This document shows, one piece after another, positions 8,676 to 17,236 of a DNA stretch of 64,000 nt. A model generated the notes under the pieces. It saw nothing but the letters and a program-made list of their open reading frames with translations, searched no databases and was not told where the DNA came from. The number at the start of each line of letters is the position of its first letter. Position 1 is the stretch's first letter. A program made the position numbers and the translations under genes. The stretch comes from CAVORB01 sp963736235 (GTDB lineage Bacteria > Pseudomonadota > Gammaproteobacteria > Chromatiales > Chromatiaceae), in NCBI GenBank assembly GCA_963736235.1, contig CAVTOR010000024.1:68892-132891 (forward strand), written 5' to 3'.

Positions 8676-9811
8676 AATACGTCGACGAGTTCCGCGACCA
8701 GGGCCTTGCTCGGCGTTTGGCCGGCGCCATCGCCACCGAGGCGGATCCTGGCCGGCGGTACCGGCTCATGGAGTTCTGCGGCGGCCACACCCACGCCATC
8801 TTCCGCTATGGCGTGCAGGACCTGATGCCCGCCAACGTCGGCTTCGTCCACGGCCCCGGCTGCCCGGTCTGCGTTCTGCCCACCGCCCGTATCGATCAGG
8901 CCATCGCCCTGGCTGAGCGCCACGAAGTCACCCTCTGTACCTACGCGGACCTGATGCGGGTCCCCGGCAGTGACCGCCGCAGTCTGCTGAAAGCCAAGGC
9001 CGCGGGCGCGGACATCCGCATGCTCTACTCGACCCAGGACGCGCTCGCGATCGCCCGCGCGGACCCCAGTCGGCAGGTAGTCTTCTTCGCCATCGGTTTC
9101 GAGACGACTACCCCGCCCACTGCGGTGGCCATGAAGCAGGCGCGAGCAGAGCGGCTGGTCAATTTCTCGGTCTTCTGCAATCACGTGCTCACGCCGCCCG
9201 CGCTGCGCACCATCCTCGCCAGCGCCGAGCCGGATGCCGTCTCCATCGACGGCATCCTGGGCCCGTCGCACGTGAGCACCGTCATCGGCAGCCGGCCCTA
9301 CGAGTTTGTGCCGGTTGAGTTCTCCAAGCCGGTCGTGATCGCCGGTTTCGAACCCCTGGACGTGATGCAGTCGGCGCTGATGCTGATCCGCCAGATCAAC
9401 GACGGGCGGGCGGAGGTCGGCAACCAGTACACCCGCGCCGTCACCCCGGAAGGCAACCGCAAGGCCCAGGCGCTGATGGCCGAGGTCTTCACCCTGCGCG
9501 ACAGCTTCGAGTGGCGCGGCCTAGGCCATCTTTCCCTCAGCGCCTTGCGTATTGCCGAGGAGTTCGCGGATCTCGACGCGGAGTTGCGTTTTCCCGTTGC
9601 GCAGGGTGAGAGCAAGGAGGTCAAGGGTTGCGAGTGCCCGGCCATCCTGCGTGGCGTCAAGACCCCGACCGACTGCAAGCTCTTCGGCACCGTCTGCACC
9701 CCCGAGAACCCCATGGGTTCCTGCATGGTCTCCTCCGAGGGCGCGTGCGCTGCGTACTGGAGCTACGGGCGTTTCCGCGACGCGGGCGCCACACCCGGAC
9801 GGGCTGCCTGA
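8672..9811 (+). CDS. hypD: Hydrogenase maturation Fe-S protein HypD
   Basis: A 379-aa protein that assembles the Fe(CN)2CO moiety of NiFe hydrogenases together with HypC and HypE. Diagnostic stretches are MEFCGGHTHAIFRYG, HGPGCPVCVLP and FFAIGFETTTPPTA. The C-terminal 4Fe-4S ligands lie in KGCECPAILRG, CKLFGTVCTPENPMGSCMVSSEGACAAY. Translation starts at GTG 8672, overlapping hypC. hypE follows after two bases, so hypCDE form one operon. Confidence 0.97.
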   Translation: MKYVDEFRDQGLARRLAGAIATEADPGRRYRLMEFCGGHTHAIFRYGVQDLMPANVGFVHGPGCPVCVLPTARIDQAIALAERHEVTLCTYADLMRVPGSDRRSLLKAKAAGADIRMLYSTQDALAIARADPSRQVVFFAIGFETTTPPTAVAMKQARAERLVNFSVFCNHVLTPPALRTILASAEPDAVSIDGILGPSHVSTVIGSRPYEFVPVEFSKPVVIAGFEPLDVMQSALMLIRQINDGRAEVGNQYTRAVTPEGNRKAQALMAEVFTLRDSFEWRGLGHLSLSALRIAEEFADLDAELRFPVAQGESKEVKGCECPAILRGVKTPTDCKLFGTVCTPENPMGSCMVSSEGACAAYWSYGRFRDAGATPGRAA

Positions 9812-9813
9812 GC

Positions 9814-10860
9814 ATGGGTACGGATCGGCGCTTCCCGCTGCGCCTGGACCTCAAGCACGGGACCGTGGACATGACCCACGGCAGCGGTGGCCGGGCCATG
9901 GCCCAGCTCATCGATGAGCTGTTCAGACGGCATCTGGACAACGACCTGCTGCGCCAGGGCAACGACCAGGCCCGGTTCGATTCCCCGCCGGGACGCATGG
10001 TGATGAGCACCGACGGGCACGTGATCTCCCCTCTTTTTTTTCCGGGCGGCGATATCGGCTGTCTGGCGGTCCACGGGACCGTCAACGATGTGGCCATGGG
10101 CGGGGCCAGACCGCTGTATCTCGCCGCGGGCTTCATTCTCGAGGAAGGCTTCCCCTTGGCCGATCTCGCCCGGCTGGTGGAGAGCATGGCGCGTGCCGCC
10201 AACGAGGCCGGCGTACCGGTGGTAACGGGGGACACCAAGGTGGTGGAGCGCGGGAAGGCGGACGGCGTCTTCATCACCACGACGGGGGTGGGCGTGGTGC
10301 CCGAGGGCGTCGAGATCTCCGGTGATCGGGCCAGACCCGGCGATGTCATCCTGGTCAACGGCACCATGGGCGACCATGGGGTCGCCGTCATGTCGAAGCG
10401 CGAGAATCTCGGTTTCGAGACGAGCATTCAGTCCGACACCGCAGCCCTCCATGGGCTGGTCGCCGCCATGATCGAGGCGGCTCCGGACATCCACTGCCTG
10501 CGGGACCCGACGCGTGGCGGGCTTGCCACGACGCTGAATGAGCTCGCCCACCAGTCGGGGGTCGGCATGCGGATTCGGGAGAACGCGATTCCCGTCCGGC
10601 CGGAGGTCGCCGCCGCTTGCGAGCTCCTCGGCCTCGACCCGCTTTACGTGGCCAACGAGGGCAAGCTCATCGCCATCTGTCCGGCCGAGCGGGCGGATGC
10701 GCTGCTCGCAGCCATGCGCGCCCACCCCCGCGGCGCCGCCGCGGCGGTCATCGGTGAGGTGGTAGAGGACCCGCATCACTTCGTGCAGATGGAGACCGCC
10801 TTCGGCGGCCAGCGCATCGTCGACTGGCTGGCGGGGGAGCAGCTGCCAAGGATCTGCTAG
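9814..10860 (+). CDS. hypE: Hydrogenase maturation dehydratase HypE
   Basis: A 348-aa PurM/SelD-like ATPase. HypE dehydrates the thiocarboxamide on its C-terminal cysteine to a thiocyanate that supplies the CN ligands. The product ends in PRIC, so the essential C-terminal Cys is present. ATP-binding features include MTHGSGGRAM, HGTVNDVAMGGARP and the glycine-rich DPTRGGLATTLNE. ATG 9814 lies two bases after the hypD stop. The carbamoyltransferase HypF that supplies its substrate is not in the window. Confidence 0.97.
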   Translation: MGTDRRFPLRLDLKHGTVDMTHGSGGRAMAQLIDELFRRHLDNDLLRQGNDQARFDSPPGRMVMSTDGHVISPLFFPGGDIGCLAVHGTVNDVAMGGARPLYLAAGFILEEGFPLADLARLVESMARAANEAGVPVVTGDTKVVERGKADGVFITTTGVGVVPEGVEISGDRARPGDVILVNGTMGDHGVAVMSKRENLGFETSIQSDTAALHGLVAAMIEAAPDIHCLRDPTRGGLATTLNELAHQSGVGMRIRENAIPVRPEVAAACELLGLDPLYVANEGKLIAICPAERADALLAAMRAHPRGAAAAVIGEVVEDPHHFVQMETAFGGQRIVDWLAGEQLPRIC

Positions 10861-10930
10861 GATTTGCGACCCGCTGGACGCGTGAGCCCCGAAACCCGTT
10901 ATAACCGTCGCTGGTAGGAGATACATCAAG

Positions 10931-11959
10931 ATGAAGCGCCTGTGGTCCCTGCTCGTCCTTGTGTTGCTGCACGCTGCGCCAACCTCCCTAATCGCTCAGG
11001 AGGCGAGCCCAGAGTCTGGCGAGGTCACCGGCGCCAAGATGACCGTCCACCCGGACTGGTTCAAGGAAAGCTTCCTGGATATCGGGGAGGATGTGAGCGA
11101 GGCGGCTGACGGGGGTAAGCACGTCATTCTGTTCATGGAGATGAACGGCTGTCCTTACTGCTTCAAGATGAACGAAGAGAACTTCAAGCTTGCCCCCTAC
11201 AAGGATTTCATCCAGGAGCACTTCGAGGTCATCGCGCTCAACGTCAAGGGTGATCGGGAGGTCGCGCTGAACGCGGAAACCTCCGCCACGGAAAAGGAGA
11301 TCGCGGGCGCGCTCGGGGTCCGCTACACCCCGACCCTGATCTTTCTCAACCAAGAGAACCAGCCGGTGGCCAGGGTCAACGGCTACCGCAACGTCGAGGA
11401 CTTCAAGTTGGTACTCGACTATGTGCAGGAGCGGGCATACGAGAACCAGACCCTTGCCGCGTACGTGGATGCCAGGAAAAAAACGGGTGTCTACGGCTTC
11501 CGCGAGCATTCTCGGCTGCAGGGGCTCGCGGACCTGAGCACCGTTTCCGATCGGCCACTCGCGGTGCTGTTCGAGGACAGCGCATGCGTCGCTTGCGACG
11601 CACTGCACGATGGCCATCTCAAAGACCCGGCGGTGGACGCGGCCCTCGAAAAGATGACATTCGTGCGTCTGGATGCCCTGTCCGAGGAACCGATCGTCGA
11701 TCCCGCCGGCAACGAGACGACGCCAAAAGCATGGGCCGAGAAGCTCGGCGTCACCTATCGGCCGAGCATCGTCCTGTTCGACCGCGGCAAGGAGATTGCG
11801 CGCATCGAGAGCATGCTCTACCGGTACCACTTCACCGGCGTGCTGGAATACGTGGCCGGGCGCCACTACGAACAGTATCCCGAGAGCCCGTTCCGTTACA
11901 TCGACGCCAAGACGGCTGAGCTGCTCAAGAGCGGGAAGGACGTCAGCATCTCGGATTGA
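10931..11959 (+). CDS. Periplasmic protein with two thioredoxin-fold domains
   Basis: A 342-aa protein with an N-terminal signal peptide (MKRLWSLLVLVLLHAAPTSLIAQ). The first thioredoxin-like domain (about residues 55-165) carries MNGCPYCFKMN and a cis-Pro segment VRYTPTLIFLN. The second (about 200-315) carries DSACVACDALH and VTYRPSIVLF. Both CxxC pairs are intact, so it could reduce, isomerise or relay disulfides, perhaps like SoxW in sulfur oxidation. Position is between hypE and purK, and an AGGAGATA ribosome-binding site precedes the ATG. Two active-site domains in one chain are unusual; the partner protein is unknown. Confidence 0.72.
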   Translation: MKRLWSLLVLVLLHAAPTSLIAQEASPESGEVTGAKMTVHPDWFKESFLDIGEDVSEAADGGKHVILFMEMNGCPYCFKMNEENFKLAPYKDFIQEHFEVIALNVKGDREVALNAETSATEKEIAGALGVRYTPTLIFLNQENQPVARVNGYRNVEDFKLVLDYVQERAYENQTLAAYVDARKKTGVYGFREHSRLQGLADLSTVSDRPLAVLFEDSACVACDALHDGHLKDPAVDAALEKMTFVRLDALSEEPIVDPAGNETTPKAWAEKLGVTYRPSIVLFDRGKEIARIESMLYRYHFTGVLEYVAGRHYEQYPESPFRYIDAKTAELLKSGKDVSISD

Positions 11960-12037
11960 CGTTGGTCTCTGACCGCACGTTTGGAGCGAAGCTCCGTGGC
12001 CGAATATAATCAAGGACTTTTCGACGCGCATCGCACC

Positions 12038-13192
12038 ATGGACGCATTTCCCTATCCTGTTGCCCGCATCGGCATCATCGGCGGCGGCCAGCTCGGCCGC
12101 ATGATGGTGAAGGCGGCGAAGCGGCTCGGTTGCACTTGCGTGGTGCTCGATCCGACGCCGGGCTCCCCCGCCGGTCAGGTTGCCGGTCACCAGATCGTGG
12201 GTGACTATCAGGACCCTTCCAAGCTGCGCGAGCTGGCGGAGTCCTGCGATGTCACCACCTTCGATATCGAACACATAGACACCGATACCCTGCTGGAGCT
12301 GGAGCAGGAAGGCCGGCGCATCCATCCCTCGCCCCAAGTTCTGGCGGTCATTCAGGACAAGCTCATCCAGAAGCGCGCCCTGCGCGACGCCGGCATACCC
12401 ACTGCTGATTTCATCGAGATGCCATCGCCAGACGCCCGGGCGTTTGCCGACTTCGGTTACCCCTTGGTGCAAAAGGCGAGGCGCGGCGGCTACGACGGTC
12501 GCGGGGTGGCGGTGATGGGGAGCGACACTGAGTTCCACCGCCACTTGCCCGTGCCCTCGCTGGTGGAGCGCTTCATCCCCGCGGCGAAGGAGCTCGCGGT
12601 GTTGGTCGCCCGGGGCACCGACGGGGATACCCGCTGTTATCCTGCGGTAGAGATGGTCTTCCGTCCTGGGGAGAACGTGCTCGATCTCCTGCTGGCGCCG
12701 GCCGAGATCTCGGAAGACGCCGCGGCGCGGGCGCGCTCGCTGGCGGTGCGCACCGTCGAGGCCATCGGCGGCGTGGGCATCTTCGGCATCGAGATGTTCC
12801 TCACGGGGAGCGGTGAATTGCTGGTCAACGAGGTCGCGCCACGCACCCACAATTCCGGGCATTACACGATCGAGGCCTGCGCAACCGATCAATTCGAGCA
12901 ACACCTGCGGGCCGTGCTCGGCTTGCCCCTGGGTTCCCCGGACCTGCTTTCTCCCGCGGCCATGATCAACCTGCTGGGTGCTCCCGGGCACAGCGGCAGG
13001 CCGCTGATCAAGGGCATGGCCGCCGCGCTGGCTATTCCCGGCGTGTGCGTGCACATCTACGGCAAGGCGGCAAGCAAGCCCTATCGCAAAATGGGCCATG
13101 TCACGGTCCTCGACCGGGACATCGGCGAGGCTCGCCGCAAGGCGGAGCGGGTGCGCGGGCTATTGGAGATCACCGGGGAGGACCATCCATGA
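12038..13192 (+). CDS. purK: 5-(carboxyamino)imidazole ribonucleotide synthase
   Basis: A 384-aa ATP-grasp enzyme that carboxylates AIR to N5-CAIR in de novo purine synthesis. Features are the N-terminal IGIIGGGQLGRMM, the ATP-grasp stretch FPLVQKARRGGYDGRG-like (here YPLVQKARRGGYDGRG) and the metal-site motif NEVAPRTHNSGHYT. The ATG at 12038 puts the pre-ATP-grasp domain at the N-terminus; the frame is open a little further upstream without protein character. It overlaps purE by ATGA, so the two are translated together. Confidence 0.96.
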   Translation: MDAFPYPVARIGIIGGGQLGRMMVKAAKRLGCTCVVLDPTPGSPAGQVAGHQIVGDYQDPSKLRELAESCDVTTFDIEHIDTDTLLELEQEGRRIHPSPQVLAVIQDKLIQKRALRDAGIPTADFIEMPSPDARAFADFGYPLVQKARRGGYDGRGVAVMGSDTEFHRHLPVPSLVERFIPAAKELAVLVARGTDGDTRCYPAVEMVFRPGENVLDLLLAPAEISEDAAARARSLAVRTVEAIGGVGIFGIEMFLTGSGELLVNEVAPRTHNSGHYTIEACATDQFEQHLRAVLGLPLGSPDLLSPAAMINLLGAPGHSGRPLIKGMAAALAIPGVCVHIYGKAASKPYRKMGHVTVLDRDIGEARRKAERVRGLLEITGEDHP

Positions 13193-13710
13193 CCCAACCG
13201 CTGGTCGGCATTATCATGGGCAGCGACTCCGACCTGCCCGTGATGCAACAGGCCGCCGAAGCCCTCTCGGAGCTCGGGGTGCCATTCGAGATGACCATCG
13301 TCTCGGCCCACCGTACGCCTCGGCGCCTGTACGATTACGCCGAGGCCGCGGTCGATCGGGGCCTGAGGGTCATCATCGCCGGTGCGGGCGGCGCGGCACA
13401 CCTGCCCGGCATGACGGCTGCGCTGACCGCGTTGCCGGTGATTGGCGTGCCGGTGAAGACCTCCGCCCTGTCGGGGCAGGACTCCCTGCTCTCTATCGTG
13501 CAGATGCCCGCTGGTGTACCCGTGGCGACGGTGGCGATCAATGGGGCGAAAAACGCGGGCATACTGGCAGCGCAGATCGTGGGTACGTCCGACGTCGCCG
13601 TGCGCGAGCGCGTGACGCGCTTCAAGCGTGACCTGGAGGCCATGGTCCTGAAAAAGGCGCTCCGGATGGAGAGTGAACTCGGTCGCAAAACGGACAAACA
13701 GTCGACCTGA
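13189..13710 (+). CDS. purE: N5-carboxyaminoimidazole ribonucleotide mutase
   Basis: A 173-aa class I PurE converting N5-CAIR to CAIR, the step after PurK. It contains the nucleotide-binding GSDSDLPVM, the SAHRTPRRLYDYA motif with the catalytic His, and GAGGAAHLPGMTAA. Its ATG lies inside the purK stop (ATGA at 13189). The C-terminal tail KKALRMESELGRKTDKQST is a charged extension. Confidence 0.96.
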   Translation: MTQPLVGIIMGSDSDLPVMQQAAEALSELGVPFEMTIVSAHRTPRRLYDYAEAAVDRGLRVIIAGAGGAAHLPGMTAALTALPVIGVPVKTSALSGQDSLLSIVQMPAGVPVATVAINGAKNAGILAAQIVGTSDVAVRERVTRFKRDLEAMVLKKALRMESELGRKTDKQST

Positions 13711-13811
13711 GATCACCGACGCAGACTTCGAACCTGCTCAGCGGTAGGATTTTCGCGTTATTCTACCTATCGGCGCCCATAGCGCCTGTTTCAAAGAGGA
13801 CGGGACTCTTC

Positions 13812-14849
13812 GTGGATATTGCCGAGCTGCTCGCATTTAGCGTCAAGAACAACGCCTCGGACCTGCACCTCTCATCGGGTCTGCCCCCGATGATACGGGT
13901 CGACGGAGACATGCGGCGCATCAATGTTCCCGCACTGGAACACCGCACCGTCCACTCGCTTGTCTACGACATCATGAACGACAAGCAGCGCAAGGACTAC
14001 GAGGAGTTTCTCGAAACCGACTTCTCGTTCGAGATTCCCGGCGTCGCGCGTTTCCGTGTCAACGCGTTCAACCAGAAGCGGGGCGCCGCGGCGGTGTTCC
14101 GCACCATTCCCTCCAAGGTGCTCACGCTGGAGGAACTCGATGCCCCGAAGATTTTTAAGGACATCGTCAACGTCCCGCGCGGACTGGTGCTGGTCACGGG
14201 GCCGACGGGGTCCGGCAAGTCGACCACGCTGGCAGCGATGGTGGACTACCTCAACGACAACCGGTACGAGCACATCCTGACCATCGAGGATCCCATCGAG
14301 TTCGTGCACTCCAGCAAGAAGTGCCTGGTCAACCAGCGAGAGGTCCATCGGGATACGCTAGGCTTCAGCGAAGCGTTGCGCTCGGCTCTGCGCGAGGACC
14401 CAGACATCATCCTGGTCGGCGAGATGCGCGACCTCGAGACCATCCGTCTCGCCCTGACCGCTGCCGAGACAGGGCACCTCGTATTCGGGACCCTGCATAC
14501 GACATCGGCAGCGAAGACCATCGACCGCATCATCGACGTTTTTCCGGCCGCGGAGAAGGACATGGTTCGGGCGATGCTCTCGGAGTCGCTGCGATCCGTC
14601 ATTGCTCAGACGCTGATGAAGAAGAACGGCGGCGGGCGCGTGGCGGCCCACGAGATCATGATCGGCACACCCGCCATCCGCAACCTCATCCGGGAGGCGA
14701 AGATCGCGCAGATGTATTCCGCCATCCAGACCGGGCAGGCCCATGGCATGCAGACACTGGATCAGTGTCTGCAGGACCTGGTGAAGAAGGGCCTGATCAG
14801 CCGGGCTGAGGCCAAACGGCGGGCGCAGAACAAGGAAACCTTCAACTGA
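13812..14849 (+). CDS. pilT: Type IV pilus retraction ATPase PilT
   Basis: A 345-aa hexameric AAA-like ATPase that depolymerises pilin for twitching. It shows Walker A GPTGSGKSTT, the Asp box and His box region (IEDPIEFVH, TLHTTSAAKTIDR) and the PilT C-terminal AIRNLIREAKIAQMYS segment (AIRNLIRE box). The start is GTG 13812, giving a protein of the standard PilT length. pilU lies 118 bp downstream on the same strand, as in Pseudomonas. Confidence 0.96.
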   Translation: MDIAELLAFSVKNNASDLHLSSGLPPMIRVDGDMRRINVPALEHRTVHSLVYDIMNDKQRKDYEEFLETDFSFEIPGVARFRVNAFNQKRGAAAVFRTIPSKVLTLEELDAPKIFKDIVNVPRGLVLVTGPTGSGKSTTLAAMVDYLNDNRYEHILTIEDPIEFVHSSKKCLVNQREVHRDTLGFSEALRSALREDPDIILVGEMRDLETIRLALTAAETGHLVFGTLHTTSAAKTIDRIIDVFPAAEKDMVRAMLSESLRSVIAQTLMKKNGGGRVAAHEIMIGTPAIRNLIREAKIAQMYSAIQTGQAHGMQTLDQCLQDLVKKGLISRAEAKRRAQNKETFN

Positions 14850-14967
14850 TTGAGCCGGGTACTCCCGAATCGGCTTTCCGAAGGCGGCAACACCGACTGC
14901 TCTCTTGGCGGGAGCCGGTTGAAGACTGCGATACGCTTCTCTTTCGTCCGGTTATGCGAGGGACACC

Positions 14968-16119
14968 ATGGACCTGAAAAGACTGCTGATCCTGATGGCC
15001 CAGAAAAAGGGCTCCGACCTGTTCGTCACCGCGGGAAGGCCGCCTTCGATCAAGATCGACGGTGTGATCCGGCCGGTGGGCAGCGAGGCCCTCTCGGTGC
15101 CGGAGGCGCGCGAGACGGTCTACAGCGTCATGAACGACCGGCAGCGCAAGGAGTTTGAAGCGACCAACGAGTGCCAGTTCGCCATCGACGCCGAGGGGAT
15201 TGGGCGTTTCCGCGTCAGCGCCCTGATCCAGCGGGATGCCGCGGCCATGGTCGTGCGTCGCATCGAATCGATCATACCGACGCTGGAAGAGCTGGAGTTG
15301 CCCCCGGTTCTGCGCGATCTCGCCATGACCAAACGCGGCATGGTGATCTTCGTCGGCGCCACCGGCACCGGTAAGTCCACGTCGCTCGCGGCCCTGATCG
15401 GTTACCGAAACCGGCACAGCACCGGCCACATCATCACCATCGAAGATCCCATCGAGTTCGTGCACGGGCACGACGGATGCATCGTCACCCAGCGCGAGGT
15501 GGGGGTCGACACCGAGTCCTATGAGGTGGCCCTCAAGAACACGCTGCGCCAAGCGCCGGACGTGATCCTCATCGGCGAGATTCGGGCCAGGGAGACGATG
15601 GAGCACGCCATCGTGTTCGCGGAGACGGGGCACCTGGTGTTGGCCACGCTGCATGCCAACAACGCGAACCAGGCCCTCGATCGCATCATCAACTTCTTCC
15701 CGGAGGACGTCCGCTCCCAGCTCTTCATGGACTTGTCGCTGAACCTAAAGGGAATTGTTGCTCAGCAGCTCATCACCCGCTCGGACCGAAAGGGGCGCCG
15801 AGGTGTGTTCGAGATCCTGCTCAACACGCCGCTCGCCTCGGACCTCATCCGCAAGGGTGAGGTCCACAAGCTGAAGGATCTGATGAAGCGCTCCAAGGAG
15901 CAGGGCATGATCACCTTCGATCAGGCCTTGTTCCAGCTCCACGAGAAGGGGGAGATCAGCTACGAGGATGCCCTCAAGTACGCGGACTCCGCCAACGAGG
16001 TGCGACTCATGGTCAAGCTGGGGAGCTCCAGAAGCGACAAACCGGACATCAGGAAGGCGATCGACAAGATCTCCCTGGAGGAGAAGGAAGAAGACGTTCA
16101 GGGGGGGTTCATTCGCTGA
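14968..16119 (+). CDS. pilU: Type IV pilus retraction-associated ATPase PilU
   Basis: A 383-aa paralogue of PilT starting MDLKRLLILMAQKKGSD. Walker A is GATGTGKST, followed by IEDPIEFVHGHDGC and TLHANNANQALDRIINFFP. PilU assists PilT-driven retraction under load. The C-terminal tail after DALKYADSANEVRL is charged and typical of PilU. It is convergent with hisG across a 235-bp gap in which I see no clear T-tailed terminator. Confidence 0.95.
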   Translation: MDLKRLLILMAQKKGSDLFVTAGRPPSIKIDGVIRPVGSEALSVPEARETVYSVMNDRQRKEFEATNECQFAIDAEGIGRFRVSALIQRDAAAMVVRRIESIIPTLEELELPPVLRDLAMTKRGMVIFVGATGTGKSTSLAALIGYRNRHSTGHIITIEDPIEFVHGHDGCIVTQREVGVDTESYEVALKNTLRQAPDVILIGEIRARETMEHAIVFAETGHLVLATLHANNANQALDRIINFFPEDVRSQLFMDLSLNLKGIVAQQLITRSDRKGRRGVFEILLNTPLASDLIRKGEVHKLKDLMKRSKEQGMITFDQALFQLHEKGEISYEDALKYADSANEVRLMVKLGSSRSDKPDIRKAIDKISLEEKEEDVQGGFIR

Positions 16120-16354
16120 CGTGGTCGCGGGCAAGTGGCCGGGAACAACGCCAGAGGATGTGCCTGGCCAGCGCCCGCGGCCGGCGATTTCCACTCGCCG
16201 GTTGACGTCACAGCCCTTCTACCGCATGAGCGCCAAGCGCCGGAGGTCCTAGGCGATGGCGTCTAGCCTGAGGTCTTGGGGCGGCACGCCTGATCGATCC
16301 GCGCCGGCCCCGGCCGGACCGATCTCGAAGGCGTGGTTCGCGAAGGGTCGCTTC

Positions 16355-17227
16355 TTACACCATTTTCCGCAGCTCGTATTCCAGGATGCCCTCGGCGCCC
16401 GCGGTCCGCAGCCGCGGGATGAGATCACGCACCGCGCTCGCATCGACCACGGTTTCAACCGCCAGCCACTGCCGGTCGTAAAGATGGCTGACGGTGGGGG
16501 CGTGCAGGCTCGGTAGCATTGCCACCACGGTATCCAGGTCCTTCGCCTGCACATTGAGCTTGAGTGCCACCTTGTGACGCGCGGCCAGTGCCGCCTGCAG
16601 CATCAGCGCGATCTGCTCGATCTTGGCCTTTTTCCACGGGTCCTGCAGGGCGAGCGGATTGGCTATGAGCCGTGTATCGGTGTAGAGCAGATCCTCGACG
16701 ATGCGCAGCCCATGAGCGCGAATGGTACTGCCGGTCTCGGTGATCTCCACCGCGGCGTCCACCAACCCCTCCACCACCTTGGCCTCAGTCGCGCCCCAGG
16801 AGAACTCGACCGTGGCGTCGATTCCCCGCTCCTGCAGAAATCGCTTGGTGAAGCCGACCAGTTCGGTCGCGAGCTTCTTGCCCGCGAGGTCCGCGACCGA
16901 CTGCACCGGTGAGTCCTTGGCGACGACGAGCACCCAGCGACTGGGCTGATCCGAGCTCTTGGAGTAGGTCAGCGTGCAGATCTCCTCGACCTCCGCCTCG
17001 GTCTCCAGGATCCAGTCGAGTCCGGTCAGTCCCAGGTCGAGGGTGCCGTTGGACACGTAGGGCGCCATCTCCTGGGCGCGAACCAGGGCGCAAGTAATCG
17101 CGGGATCGTCGATGTCGGGGTAGTAATTGCGCGAGCGTGGGGTGATCTTCCATCCGGCCTGGTTGAACAGGTCGATGGTCGCGGTTTCGAGGCTGCCTTT
17201 TGGCACGCCGAGCTTCAGTGTTTGCAT
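16355..17227 (-). CDS. hisG: ATP phosphoribosyltransferase, long form
   Basis: A 290-aa enzyme for the first step of histidine synthesis (PRPP + ATP). The catalytic domain starts LKLGVPKGSLETATIDLF and contains the PRPP-binding ETGSTIRAHGLRIVEDL. Residues beyond about 215 form the ACT-like regulatory domain of the long HisG form, which is feedback-inhibited by histidine and does not need HisZ. It lies at the downstream end of the pyr operon, 9 bp after pyrK. No other his gene is in the window, so it is separated from the rest of the pathway. Confidence 0.94.
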   Translation of the reverse strand: MQTLKLGVPKGSLETATIDLFNQAGWKITPRSRNYYPDIDDPAITCALVRAQEMAPYVSNGTLDLGLTGLDWILETEAEVEEICTLTYSKSSDQPSRWVLVVAKDSPVQSVADLAGKKLATELVGFTKRFLQERGIDATVEFSWGATEAKVVEGLVDAAVEITETGSTIRAHGLRIVEDLLYTDTRLIANPLALQDPWKKAKIEQIALMLQAALAARHKVALKLNVQAKDLDTVVAMLPSLHAPTVSHLYDRQWLAVETVVDASAVRDLIPRLRTAGAEGILEYELRKMV

Positions 17228-17236
17228 GATGAATCG

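Noticed and set aside
10988..13099. A 703-codon open frame on the minus strand
   Set aside because: It lies antisense to the tandem-thioredoxin gene and purK, which have clear motifs; its product has no domain and the skewed composition of a GC-rich shadow frame.
16120..16354. Terminator between pilU and hisG
   Set aside because: GC palindromes such as the CCGGCC run occur but none has a workable loop and T tract.
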